Positions 37,375 to 51,700 of a DNA stretch of 64,000 bases are shown here, piece by piece; within the stretch, counting starts at the first letter, position 1; every line of letters starts with the position of its first letter. The DNA is from Parus major (Eukaryota; Chordata; Aves; Passeriformes; Paridae): contig NC_031776.1 in assembly GCF_001522545.3 (NCBI RefSeq), forward strand, positions 32,812,709 to 32,876,708. The letters are read 5' to 3'. Below the pieces are notes generated by a model that was not told where the DNA came from, ran no database searches, and was given only the letters and a program-made list of their open reading frames with translations. Both the position numbers and the translations under genes were made by a program.

Positions 37375-40300
37375 TTGAAAGCAATTCTCAGGGTTGGGCA
37401 AAGCCAAATTTTTCCCCAGGGGAGGAACTGAAATACCACTGGATTTGGGTATTTGAGTTCCTCCTTTCTCTGCTTCTTTACAGCACAACGCAGCACCCAT
37501 CACCTGGAGGATGATTTCCCACACTGCTTTAGGGGATTAGAAACTCTTTGGCTCTCCAGCAACATGCCTTAATTTTTTTGTAGCTGATATTGGAAGGAAA
37601 TATCGAGTGGATGTTTTTGTGCTGCATGGGAGTGAAATTCTATTAAAGTTCCTCTGTGATTTCTGTGGTGTAAAGGAGGACATATGTTCCAAATCTTCCT
37701 GGCATTTTGGAAATCTAGCAATGAGTGCCTGTGAGTAAAATAATAATGGTTTCTTCTCCTAGAGAGCTGCAGATTTAGTGCCATGCAGGAAGCAGCACAG
37801 GGTCGAGCTGCAGATAAAAGTAAAACCCAGTCAGACAAGTCATTCTCCACTCACTGCTTACTGCACAACAGGCAAAAATCAGCAAAACTCACACCTTAGG
37901 GGGGACATTTGTAATGAAATACACTGCTCTTTACAGGGAAGTTGCCAATTCAAACAAAAGTTTTCTTATTTGCAGCAAGAGGGGTGGTAGCCTGAACAGC
38001 AAATGGATAAAATAGCTGAGAATTTGGGGATGGATTAAAAACAGAGCCAATCTGGTTCAGTTTTTCTGGTAAAGAAGATACAAGTTGTCATATTTTTTTG
38101 TTTGTTTCTATTAAAATTTTCAATCATTTACCTATAAAAAGATCACCATCACCAGGTCCCTCTTCTGCCCCCCATTTCATTACAGGTGCAGAAATATGAA
38201 TTTTCAGGTGCTATAAAGTGAATGTAATTTGATCATTCAGGATGGTTGTTTGTTATATTGTCGTAACTATGTTCCACAATTGTTTTAGCAATCCTGTATG
38301 TTATTCAAGTTTGATCCCTTCCACTACAGAGGGTATAAAAGCCTTCATTTGTCTTAGGGATGTCAAATATACATATTTAAAGTTGATAATAATCCTTTAA
38401 AGTATTTCCCCACTCCCTTTTCCACCCAAATATGCTTTTTCTGCAGAGTGAGAGTGCAGAAGCCTCTCCTGTGCACTCATCTACCATCTCTGGTCCTGCA
38501 GGAATGGTGTAGGACACAAAGATGTGCAGCTGAGCTCCTGCCTAATGATGTTTTGTCACAGCTGCAATTTTCTCACACACGCTCTGCTTCTTCCTATGCA
38601 GAGTAAATTCATAACAAACCCATCTCAATCCTGCCATTTTCTATTTCTTGCCCCATTTATGAGTAGTTGTGGCTGCTCATGCTAAAAACAGCACATCTGG
38701 AGTATAACAGCAATTAATCAAACACACAGAGAAATGGAAGCTCAGTTCATAGGTTTTGCTGGTGAATAAAATTGCAGAGAAAGTTTCTCTTGCACTCACA
38801 TCACAAGAGTTGTTTGGTTTTTTTTCCCAATATCAAGACTACTGCAATGGGATGTACTCTTGAAAAAGTGCATCCCTTAGAATATATCAAATTTATACTT
38901 GCTTAAACCTGCATTCTGTCTACATACAAGTCAACATCTTTTCATTAAAATCATCTAATTACCTTGAGAAATTTTGTATACAAAGTAATTTTCTGAATAA
39001 AAAACACCTTCTCTGAATTTGCAACGTTTAACTGCAATATTAAATTTTGGTAAACAAATCAAATATTAACTTTTCAGGCACTTTTTTTTACATAGCTACA
39101 TGCAAAGTTTTAATAACTGTCAGTTTGAAATGAAAGACACATTGCAGATGTATTCCTGGATTCATTAAGGGCCCTGAATGTCAGTATTTATTTGTCAGAT
39201 TACTGCCCTTTATCTGAAAATTGTGAGGATTCAGACTTAAATCATATGCAGGAATTTGGAATTTGCTTCCTTTCAGACTAAATGTGTTTCCCCCTGTGAA
39301 CATCAAGCTCATCAATTAGAAAAGAAATGAAGAAACATTGATTATTCCCATTTTATCACAAACCAGCTGTGCCAAATCGATGTGCTGATCCACTGAAAAA
39401 ATTAATTTTATAAACAAAGTGCCACGTTACATGGCTTTATATCAACATTTAAGTGGACTTTTAATGTGACATCCAAATAATACCATGAAATCTCTATCAT
39501 ATTTTTAAAAAGTAGATACAAGCCCTATGTAAAGTAAATATTTATCAGGTTTCATATAGTTTAAAAATACATGTTTGCATTCAAACCATGCACACACTGA
39601 TGTTAGAGATACTGAAATCTGGAATATGATGATGAGAAGATCTTGGATTATCCTGAGTACTTATTTTTGAGGGTAAGATGGTTCATTTCCACTGCTTTAC
39701 CAGATGGACAAGATGCAGGGAAATAATTTTGACACAGAAAGTTGAAATTCTCTTTCTTCATTGGCATCTCAGGGTCTGATATATTTGTTATCCTTCAAAT
39801 TCAACTCAAGGTATGTATTTTAATGTGCAATTTTTGATTCCTCTGCTTTGAATAATTTCTGGAGCATCAAAATGGTGCCAGGTAACCTTTTCTACCTTTA
39901 CACACACTCCTTCATGTACAGAGCAGAATACACATATTCATACACTTATTTTCAAAGATTTCCTTACTATTGTACCAAAGCTCTTTCAGGGAAGAAATAA
40001 ATGCAGCACTTTTCCTGAAGGTATTTAATTTTCACAAGATACTATTATGTGCAGTTAGACTCTATTGCTTCTTCCACTTTATAAATAACATTTTCTCTTA
40101 GTTGAAAAGCAACAATATCAAAACTTACTTTTTAAATTGGATTTTTCTGGGGGGAGGAAAGGGGGAAATTTTCATTAATTGTTCAGTGATTGTAGGGGAA
40201 TAAAGGTAGAAATAATTGTAGAAAAATATAGAAAAAATGTAGAAAAAAATGTGTTTGACTTGAGGCCTGAGGAGCTTCAGACTAAAGCAGTGTGGAGTTT

Positions 40301-41212
40301 GGAAGGTTTAACTTTTGTCCTAGAGCTAAGCTCAGGCTCAGAGCAAATCAGGACAGCACATGAGCAACTCCTTGTTTAAAAATGACTGTCTAGACACAGG
40401 AGGCCATCATTTCCCAAACACTGCCTCACTTCTCCAGGGGCTTTTCCTTCCCAGAATTTGAGACATGGCCTTTTCAACCCAGTCTGAGAAATGATGGTTG
40501 GATGGAGCACTTGGCACTATGAAATGTGGAAATTGGGTCCCCTCAGTTTGTCAGGGATTTAAAATCATGTTTTCCACACCGCCAGCATCAATCACAATGA
40601 AGGATGCTTTGTCTTCAACTACGTGATTTCTGTCAACCAACTTTCCCCACTTAGTGACAAGCAATGAAAAAGGAAACATTTTTGCAATATTAATTTCTTT
40701 TAAATGTATTATTAATGAGAAAAAATAAATTAAAACAGTTCTTCCACCTTGATATTTGATGACCTATACCAGATTAAATGTCAGTAATAGCTGGCATTTG
40801 AAGACCTGTCTCATCCATCTTATGCAGAAAATGCTACAATAATCATCATTATGTAGGATTACATTAAATTAATCAAAAGTCCACAGCTTGCAAGCTTTAG
40901 GAATCTCAGGGCTCCTTCCCAGGCAGACCTGCAGAAAGGCCAGGATTACACTGAGACTTTAGATCCCAAAGGCTTCAGGCCCTGAAAACTGACAATTTTA
41001 AGTTATGATGACTTAACAGTCAACAGAAGTGATGGAGATTCTGGTTTTTTTTTCCTTTCCAGCAAATTCAAGGCAGAATGCATCAGAGGCTAGCTACTAA
41101 ATGCAATGATGTTTAAACTCTGCAAATCCCAGCACTGTAAACTGCTGGAAGCTGGCAGGTTTACTGTGGGAATTGCTGCTGGAGGTTGTTCTTTCTTACT
41201 CATCTAAGGTGT

Positions 41213-41330
41213 GATTGCTTTTTGCTTGGTTGGGGTTTTTTAGGTGCTTTTTTGTTTTGTTGTTGTTGTTTGGTTTTTTGGTTTTTTGGGGTTTTTTGTT
41301 TGCTTGGTTGTTTTTTTTCCCTTCACCCAG
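41213..41330 (+). repeat. G/T-only low-complexity tract
   Basis: A stretch made almost entirely of T and G, such as TTGTTGTTGTTTGG and GGTTTTTTGGGGTTTTTTG. It creates three overlapping plus-strand open frames rich in F, L, V, W and G that are not genes. Confidence 0.8.
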
Positions 41331-42679
41331 GAAAAGTCACACTGGGGATGCTGTGGGGAGCTGTGCTGGTACCTCCCTCAGTGCCCAGGCTCTCAAAGCT
41401 CCTGGGTTAGATTTAAGTCATTAAATGTAATCTCAGTGGCATCAAAGCTGAAGATAATCTTGGATGAAGAAACAGATGAGGCTGTGAAAAAGCTATTCTG
41501 ACAAAAACTACACCTGAAATTTATATTTCAAATACATAAATAAATTACAATTTGTATAAAAATTACGCCAAGTTTATGCATGTTAATGATCTTACCTTAT
41601 ACTGAAGAGGAACAAAAACATTTAATATTTGATCTCCACAAACAAACACTACTAACACAATAAATCCTTAAGCTGGTTTAAATTGTGCCAATGGTTATTT
41701 ATCACAGTGTAGAACAGAAAATAGACAGCCTGTGCTTGGCAGCAATGAACAGACTGATCTGTATCCTGGCTTTCCTTTGGGATGATGCAGTAAACTCTGC
41801 AGGATAGGGAATTATTCCAATTCAATTGATGATTCTAGGGGTGAACAGCAATGACAAACACTCAGGGCTCAACAAGGAAAAAATGTATTTACCCAAACTG
41901 CACAAAATGAAAGAAAAAGAAGGTTCTCATCCAGAACTTTGATGTTCCTGTTTAGGAATCTGTGTTCTCTAACGTTTGTGGGTTTTTTTTGTAAATTAAT
42001 AAGTTCTGAAGCGAATGTTAGAGCTTAGATCTTGCGTTTCTGATCAAGTATTTCCTGCTGCAGAGGTTGGTTTGGATGCTGCTGGTCCACATCAGGCTCA
42101 GTGCAGGACTCAGAGCTGCAAAGTTTCCCACTACAAATTCCAAAATTCAACATTATTTAATGTCAGCAACGAATTAATTATCTGGTTCCATGTCTCATCC
42201 TGGCATTTGGCAGTAGGTAAAAATAAGTAGTTTTGCTTCCTCATTAACTAAGTAAACCAATCATTTTCTCCCCAAAATTGTAGTTACAAATTAAAGTTAA
42301 AAAAAACCAACCAAACAAAAAACCCCAAACCAAAGTCTAGTCTAAAAGAAAGACCATGGACAACAAATGATCAAGTTAGCAGAAAGAAAAAACAAAGCAG
42401 GATTTATATAGAACTGCAATATTTGAAATTAGGTTGGAAGTATTGTATTTGCATTATTTTATCCCTTCTGAGATCACAGACTCTTTAAATCTTCATGAGA
42501 TTTTTTCTTAAGGCGCTACAAAACAGAACTCAATTTCAGTTAAGTGTCAACAAAACTGGTTTTATTCCACCACAGAGAAGGCTCTTGTGCTTTAGCTGTT
42601 GTTACTATATTCTTCATCTGTTAACCTTTAATTTACAGCAGCAAGGCCTAGTGGGAAGGCAGAATTATTTATGATACCA

Positions 42680-42704
42680 CTAGTAATTAGTGGCTAATTA
42701 CTAG
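42680..42704. promoter_or_regulatory. Perfect inverted repeat of TAATTA homeodomain-type sites
   Basis: Arms CTAGTAATTAG (42680-42690) and CTAATTACTAG (42694-42704) are exact reverse complements separated by TGG. Each arm carries a TAATTA-type homeodomain core. Further AT-rich and homeodomain-like strings surround it. A regulatory role is inference only. Confidence 0.4.
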
Positions 42705-45700
42705 AACTAATATGAAGCTGATAGAAAACTGTGCATATATTCAGCATTTAAAGCCAATGAGCGGTGATTTGTAACACAAATATATAAACAACAGAAGTAT
42801 TTCCTTTTTGACTTCCAAAGGTTCCCCAACTGAGAGCCCATTGATGATCTGCCACATTTCTTAATAAATGTCTACTGTGGCAGAGAAGTTATACAAATAA
42901 TTGTCAAAAAGAGTTCCTGCTTTTGGCTCTAGTTAGCAAATATTTTCAGACCTTTCCTGAAAGATTTACTGAGTACCAAGAAGAATAAAAAGACAAAAAC
43001 GTGTCAGTATGTGGTGGTATGTAATAATATGTAGACACTGATTGGAGTGTAACAGTAAATTGCTGGAAGTTCTGTATTTTGATGTTCAAAGTGATAAATA
43101 TGCACACATTTATTTACTTCAGTCATGGGCTTGAGTTTTCCCTTTTCATTTGAGCAGATCATTCTAAGAACCCTTATTTACTGAATTATCTGCTGCTGAT
43201 TTCCACAAGAATTTTATGTCATTTCAAGACCACTGAAAACCTGTGCTTGCATGACAAAGTACTTAATAGAAAAGCCACATCTGTAATACACTCGCTGTGC
43301 TTGTTACAGAGTTGTGAACATAAGTAATGAATTAAATAAGAGGCTGCAAGAAACAACGTGGGAATTGTGGGATTAAAGATGCTGTCAGCTGATGCAGAGG
43401 CACAGCATCCACTTCTGCTCCAAACACATCATTTATATTTTTTCTTTTTTTAAGTAGTTGGCAAAATGTGGTAGCACAAAATTATGCTTGGTTTGCAGAA
43501 ATGATGAAGAGATTAGATGAAATCAAACAAATGAAGATAGAAATTAAATAAATTCCCTGTCTCCCCGAAGTGAACCCACAGAACTATGGGAAAATTCCAC
43601 CAAGATATTCAACAGCAAAATAAATATTATTTCAGGGGATTATTGGGTTATTCATCTATCTATCCATATCAATCAGATATTTTTTGCTAGGAGATTATGA
43701 CTCCTCCTTATTCTCTGGGGCTAAAAGCATGGAGTGATAGCATGTTCAGCATGGAAAGGATTCCAGAAGATCATAAGTTAGTAACAGAAGAGAAGAATAA
43801 AGGGCACTTTAGCCCTTTCCCTCCTGACCTGCTCCACTCTTCTCTGCCCTGGGCTGTGCATTTGCTGAGGAATGGGACACACGGTACCACCTCACCCCAC
43901 ATTTTCCTCTGCAGCGCACAGTGAACCCTTTCCTGGATTTCCTTCTTCAGGGAAGGGCTTTCACAAGCAATTTTGAAAGCAGCAAAAAAAACCTACTTCC
44001 TGATTCCTCATCTGAAACACCAGAAATGTAGAGGTGTATTAGCAGCCCCTGCTCCAAGCAAAATGAGAAAAACAGGGAATTTGTACACCCCAGTGCTGGC
44101 TGCATACACCTCCTCTACAATAATGTCTCAAATACCAACCTACCCCAGACAGAATCAGATAGAAGACAATTTCTGAAAATTACTAAAATGGAAAAAAAAA
44201 AAAATGAAGAAAGGATTGCAGGAAAAATAAAATAAAAATACTTTTCTGGCTAAGTATAGGATTATATTAATGTGCAAAGAGTTAGGTTATGCCAGCATGA
44301 GCCATCCACACTACCTCACAGATTTTATTATCAATTCTAAGACAATTTCAGAACTCAAAGTAGTAAGTTATGGATGATGGTACTAATATTATATGAAAAA
44401 TGAAATTCTAACATGTTTATGATTCACACCACTCAGTCTCACAGGCTTTTGGTCACATTAGTGGTCACTAAATCCCTTTTTCCATGCTCAAAGTAGCACT
44501 GCTCCCCAAGTCTCCACACCACCAGGCAGGCAGCAATGAGTACAGTTACATTTTAGAGCAGCTGAACTTACGAGTTTTATTAATTAACTAATTATATCAT
44601 TTTAGGAGAAGAAGAAACAACATAAACCCCAATAGAAATGCTGAGTACCTGACATCTCGTGTACTGAGCAGGAAGGGAGGTGAAGCTACCCAAGGAAGGC
44701 AGCTGCACATGCAGCCCAAGAGGTATGGATGGAGATGCTTTATTAAAACAGCTGATACAGTCTGAGGAGAAGATTCCCTTTGCAGCAGACAGCCTGAAAG
44801 CAGATCATGGTGTGCCTACCTGTCAGGAAGGCTTAACTTCTTTATTTTAAGACAAAACTGATGCTCACTGGCACGAGAGCAGAGTGGATCAGCAAAAAGC
44901 CTGCTGGGATTTGGAGGGGAGCAGAGCACTCCTGTTTGCTTGCTTTACAGCATAAAAGCAATAATCTACAGGCATCACTAACCAAACATATTTCTTATAT
45001 TATTTTTGTCTGATGCCTGAAATATAATTAATACCTACTTTGCATATTACCTGCAACAGAAGTTAATTTACTCTAATCAGCCTGAGGTGAAGGGAGCACA
45101 GATTAATTTGGGGCTTTCTTCCCCTTGCTTTGTTTCAACATAATTGTCCTCCCCTGACACACCCCCAGTGAATAATCTTACAACCCCCAGCACTTTGTAA
45201 TCGCTCACATTCCTCACTGCTCTCTGTGAAGAGGCAGAAGATAGCTTGGGTTGGGACACACAGACACCACCTGCTGCAGAGCAGTCATTTCCTTCCTTAC
45301 CTTATTAAAAGATCTGCTCCTGGTCTTTTCACATTTTATTCCAAAAGAGGGAAGACTGAAGAGCAGTAAAGATAGTACATTTTACTCCTTAAAAGCTGTT
45401 CCTGTGTTCAGCAAGCAGTAATTGCTGGATTCAAACTGCTTCTTGATGGTGCCTGGCAAGGGAGGTGCTTACTTGTCACAGCATAATGAGGAGACAGCAG
45501 CGGTGACAATCAGCTCAGCAGCTCAAATGGTGCCCAAATCCCTGTGAAACCTACACTGATAAAAAGGACAAACCCCTGGGATTCAGTTCTTTTTGGAAAT
45601 CCTGATTGCTTCCCAAGTCACTGAGATCCAGTTCTCATCCCTGTTAAGTCAGACGAGGTCTCGCCCCATGAGTGATGAACCCCAAGAACTCCTAAGGCAG

Positions 45701-45756
45701 AAGCACCACTCAATTAGAATGTAAAACCTCCATCCTTTCTGCTATTATTTGGTTCC

Positions 45757-45773
45757 TTTTTTTTTTTTTTTTT
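45757..45773. repeat. T17 homopolymer
   Basis: Uninterrupted T run followed by AATTTTCTTCTTCTTAATT. Too isolated to assign to an element. Confidence 0.9.
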
Positions 45774-48700
45774 AATTTTCTTCTTCTTAATTAAACTAGC
45801 AACTGAGGCTGTACTATGAGCTGAACTCAATTAAATAAGTCAGGGTGTGTTCAACACATGCTCCCAAAACTGCCACTCAAAGCCCAGGCTGGAAGATCTA
45901 ATCTGCAAGCATCAGACAGCTGTAAACAGGAAATAAATTGCCATCTGAGCATTGTGCTATTGAACATGTCTAGGAAAAGGCAGTGCTCTCCTCAGTATCT
46001 ACACAACAGATGAAAATCCAAGGATAGTTCCAAAGGTGAGGAAAAATTCAACCAAAAGGAAGCATTTACTGGAGAGAGTGGGGCATTTCTTTATTGGTTA
46101 TTCAATTATTGGTTAGTTATTCTGCATTAGGAATTTTGGTGTAATATTTTATCAAGCAGCGATTTCAGCATCACATCTGGTGAGAGGGCAGCATTGTGTA
46201 CCAAGGGCTGGGATAAATCTATTGCTGACTTGATGAGTTCTTCAAACCTCCATGTACCTACTTCTACTCAGAGAACCTGGCCCAACATTTCCTGTTGAAA
46301 TTTTTCTATTACATATTATTAATTTTTCTATTATTTAAAACAGAAGCGAGAACAAAATCAATAAAACCAGGTATGAGCGGGACAAAAAGTTTCTCATCTC
46401 TTCTCTAATGAAAACTATTTATTTACACATTGAAAAAAATCTTCAAAAAGATAATATTTGGAGCCTAAGCACTTGTCTGGTGTGTTGGAGGTTCTTGAAT
46501 TTGGAAGTTCTAGACACTTCATGAGGATCTCCTGCAGCCACGGTTTTCCCAAGATGTTTCCTTTTTCATGGTAACTGTGGAAGTTCCCAGGCTCAACTCA
46601 GAACAGAACAGAAAACCTTTTGCAGGACAGAAAAAGTTCTCCCTATCACCTCAAGTTCTGAAACACTAGGAGATAAAAATGCTCCAACTTTCTTTGTAAA
46701 TAAACAAACAAAAAAAGCCACAGTTTTGATGCTAGAAATCCTTAATATCAGGTTATGGAAACTGATCTCATTCTTAGGAGTAGCCTAAACTGAAGGAAAC
46801 AGCTAAGAAGCTGCAGTGTTTATTTTGTGTTTTCCCAATCTGTTGAGGATATCCACCTATCCTCATATCCAGAAACAGACAGGCTACTTCAAATCAGTGC
46901 TCAGAATATTCTGAGCTGCACACTGCCATCATGTATTTGCGAAAACACCAGCTATTTATGGAAATAAATAATTGCACATGAAGCTCTTCCACTCTCAGGT
47001 CACAGGACATCATGAGATGTTCATGAATCTTTGTTTCAGTTTGAATGGGAACACGTTCTGTTTAAAGCACAGAAGTGGAAGCCATAAGAGAGGAATTCAC
47101 GCGTTCTTTATAAGCAGCTCTTTTCCAAATTCATTCTCTAATGTCACATAACAAAGTTAGTGATCCAAGAAAGCTAAGAAATTCACAGGGTAAAAGGACT
47201 GAAAGGGATGATATTATTAAGCCTCTTTTCAGATTTCCTAATAGAAATCCTGTCACTAATCAGTCATTCGTAACAAATACTCATTAATTGTCATCCTCCT
47301 CAAAGCGCTCAGCAACAGGATGGTATTTTCAGAGGTGGGGAGGTTGAAGTGTAGAGCAGTGAGCACACAAAACTGACAAGTATAAAAACAGGGAGGAAAA
47401 TCAGTGTTTTTTTAGCTCTTACACCTGTGCCTTCCCCATCTGTTTATAGCTGGGTCTTTCCTAAACACCGAGCAGGCAGCGTGCCCGGAGTTTGAACACA
47501 TCACGGGCGACAGAGATGTATTGGCATTACTTTGTTTGCCAGGTACAGCAAATATTTGCTTTCATTTCCCAAGCCCTGCATTGACATAAAATAATTTATA
47601 ACTCTATTGAGTATAAACCTCAAAATAACCTCATTTGGCTCACGCAGAATTAAGCTGGTGTGCTGCAGAAGACGAGGAGGGCTCTCTGTGCCTGCAGCAC
47701 AACCAAGAATTTAGAAACACAAAGTGCTCAGTTCTGCTTTCTTCTGAACATATGTCCAGAACACTTGATAAAAACTGAGTTTTGGTAAAGTTTTATGAAA
47801 ATCTCCTTTACATTTCTGGTCAAGGTTTTAGGCCTCTGCCACAGGCAATACCACAGAGTCTCAGTGGCAGCTGCTGTAATTAAGGCAAGATACTTGATTT
47901 AATCAAAACCTTAATGTAGGTTCTTTGGTTTCACCTTTTCCCAGACATTTTTCTGTATGAAGGATTCTCTCTAAAGGATTTAGATTTTACAACTGAATAA
48001 TCTTTTGCTCATAAGTCCTTGTTTTAATTTTTGGTGAGATCTTGTTGGTTTTTGCATGCAGGAGGCCAAGTTCAGTTTTCAAGAACTTGCACCTGCAATG
48101 AGAGAAAAATGCAGGGGCTCTCTGTGTGTTCTCCCAAAAAAAACACTGTCCACTGGTTACAGTAAATATGCCAATCAAAATATTAATAATATTCCAATAT
48201 AAATACTAATAAATAGGTGTACCACAGTTACCCAAGAGAGCTGAACGATAAAGACACGATAAAGACAGAGAGTTCCACTTGCACAAGGTTTCTTTTTTAA
48301 ATATTGAAATTTCTTTCTAGTCTTTCTTTATATCTGTGACCAGGCTAAAAAAAGAAGATCCATTCTACCATTCCCTCCCCACCCCCCCTAAATTCCCACC
48401 TTTTCTTCAAGTCTCTTTATCCATCTATTTTTCACACTACAACTTAGTTCCCTAACTAGATATTTATCCTCACCTCCCTGTTCCAGAGAGCTGCCCCTTG
48501 ACTGGAAGCCATGAAGGCTGAGCAGTCTCAGGTATCCCCATTTGGGAAAGAAAAGGTTTAATTCACTTGTTTTTGGGATCTTAGAGTCTGGCACTCAATA
48601 AAGAGTAATTGCATGTTCTTGAAAAGAGCTCATGTTGCACATAGATAAACACACTGTATTTTAAGCACACAATGAGTTTTAAAATGCATATAATGACTTG

Positions 48701-51700
48701 AAACACTTCTTCATTGCTGTCACAAAGCTGGTTTTGGGGTTTTTGTGGGTTTTTTTTTTTTCTTTTTTATCTATCATGACTGTAGCTATAAATCTAGTGA
48801 TGGAAAATAAGCATTTTCATTTGATTACGCATTTTGAAGCAGCACTGAGTTTGGGGAACACTTACTTGAAGCACAAAATGAGAAATAAAATGACACAATG
48901 AAAGGTAAATGTCACCAATCTTATGATTAAAAATGTAATTAGGGAAGATTAAAACTAATTCTGTGCATGACTTTTTCTTTTATTTTTCGTTAAAAATGTA
49001 CCATATGTGCAAATGTACAACACAGACAATTTCACTGACAGAGGCCAGGGCATGGGCAGCCAGTGACCTCTGACAAGTGCCCTGCAAAATTCTCCTGGTG
49101 CCAACAGAGCTGTGCCATGACCTTTGCTTTATTTATTATGAAGTAGAATGGTGTTAGAAACAGAAAATAGGAGTTAAAAATCACATAGAACAGAACTGCA
49201 ACAACCTTCTAAGCCATGTCTAAACCCAGAAATACAAAGGAAGGGCTCTCCACTGGAGATTTTCAAGGGTTTTTTGATGTCTTTTTGTTTGTTTTTTTTT
49301 TTGCAATTAAATGAATGAAGTAATTAAATAAATGAAGTAATTACAATTGGCTAATTCTACTTAGGGAAATAATATACAAGACACAGAAAAAATAAAATGT
49401 GTATCTTCAGGAAATAAGAATGGTTAGTCAGATTCACCTCCCTGATAAAACTTCAGCATATTTCCTATTTTTCCCTGATTGTATAGCATAATTCCTGTCA
49501 AAGTACCTTCCATGAACACCAAGTTCTTCAGAGAACCTGAAATTCAAAGAACAGGTGAACAGCCTGATACTCAGAGAAAGGGGGAAGCAGAAAATCCATG
49601 GACATCCCCCGAAGCTTGAGGGTGAGCTCAGCATCCCCAGAATGAGCCTGTTCATCACTTGGGAGGGTTGGACCTGATGCTACTGGCTTTAAATGATTTT
49701 ATTTTCTTTCACAGAGAGGTAAAAAAATATGGAAACCACCAGGCTGAGCTCAGCACTGCACTCAAAACACCACTGGGGCTTGACTGAGTGCCAGCACTAC
49801 CCTGGCTAAAGGGGCTGCTGAGCCAATTTACCCTCCCTTCTCTTCCAAAATTCACAGGGGCTGGCACTTCCCTGCGTGCAGCTCCCCTGAAAATATCTGT
49901 CCCAGAATGCTGTTGGTTTCAGGAGTCAGGTGTACTGGTGTAAAAAGGCTGGAGCAGATCTCATTTTTCTCATTTTTGTTGCAAATAAGCAGTGACTGAG
50001 AAGTGTTAAGTACAATTTCTTTCCTCCCCAATCTCTCCCAGCCCAAATCGAAACACCTTTCCCCAGAGGTTTGGCACTGACAGTGACAGTCATTACTCCT
50101 AATACTGAAAAACAGTATCATCTCCAAACCCTGTGAGATCTCTGTTTAGAGAGAAAGATTCTGCAATCTTCATCTCAGGGTTTTCTTACTATTTGCAGAA
50201 ATCCATACTACACCGCAGTGGCAAAATCTTCCTATCAACACCTGTGGATTTCAAACTGAAAATTAGGAGCTCTATTTCTCTGCAGTATCACAACAGCAAA
50301 ATAAAGCACCAGCAGGACACCAGATGTGAAACTGTAGAGTTTGTCTCGTCAAGAAAAAATTGGGTCCCATCCAAGAGTAAGGGAAAATCAAAGCTTCTAC
50401 AATTTGTGCAATTCTGCTCTATGTGAAGTGGCCCATTCATGGCTCCTATTTTCTCTTTACCTAAACAAATGTAGGTTGCTTAAATTAAAATGTAATTCAG
50501 CCATAGACAGCTAACAAATGGAGATTTGTGTCACAGCACTACAGCAGTTATTTTCCCACCACAAAAATATATTCCTTTCATTTTTCTTTGGGTGCTCGGA
50601 TAGGTGCACATTTAGGAACATATAATCTGTCTGTGTGACTGTATATAGGCAGACATTGAGTAAAAATGTCATTTAAATAGGATCAGAACTGCTTTTGAGC
50701 TGCTTGGAAGACTGGAAATGTTACCTAGGATTATTTAATACATGCAGGTTTTGTAACTGCACATAATTACTTACCTGACAGTAAGACAGAACCTACAACT
50801 TCATAAACATAGGAAAGCTGCTGTCAAAGCTCTTCTATCTTCACTATTTCTCCTTCAGCAGATAGAAAATGGCTAAATTATCTTTCTCATCCATGGCAAA
50901 CCTAATATGAGCTCTCAAACCCACCACATGCTGAGGAGAAAATACAGCCCAGGTGCCCTGGTTATTATTAGCTGTCATATTTTTTATTCTAAGAGGTCTG
51001 TAAGACTTCATTATCTGATTTCACAGTGGTTCTTTACTGGTAACAAGTAAAAGCAGGTTAAGAAGCACAAAGAAATGGAATTGTGCACTCAGGGAGGTGC
51101 AGACTGCTCGTCCTGGAGGGGGTTCTCCAGAGCTGGGGTTCAAACTGCGGCCAACTCACCTTAACACCTGTAAATCAAAACCAAACCTGTGCCCTGGGAA
51201 CCATCCACAGATTGCAGGAATTCATAGGAATGTGCAGGATCACAGGTTTTATATTTTTCTAATGGCTCTGCCTGTCTGCAACAACCTAATGATGTTCTTC
51301 ATGCTGAAGCTTTCTTAGCTTTGTTCCTCCTTTCCTTTTTCTCTTCTTATTTTTTCCCCAAATAAGTTTGTCCACTCTTCACCTACTTTCATCCCCTCTC
51401 ACCCAATTTGCTCCTTCTGCACTTTGAATTGTATCTGCTTGTCTGACCTCAGATTATTTTTACTGCCCTTTCTACAACCTGGCATTTCATATTGTCCTCC
51501 CACGTCCGTCCATACTCATTTTAAGCACTAAATTGTACTTTCCCTTCAACAACTTTCCAATGTGATTCGAAATTGAAGAGAGAAGCAATAGCCTCAAGAC
51601 ATTAAAACCCATCCATTTAACTTGGTCATAGAGAAGGCTCTGTAACTGTGAAGTTCACATCTTGTTTCATGGTCTCTTTTCCCCTGGAACACCTATGCAG

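Noticed and set aside
38331..38340. TATA box (GGTATAAAAG) as a promoter
   Set aside because: No initiator, GC-rich region or downstream gene accompanies it. TATA strings are expected by chance in AT-rich introns.
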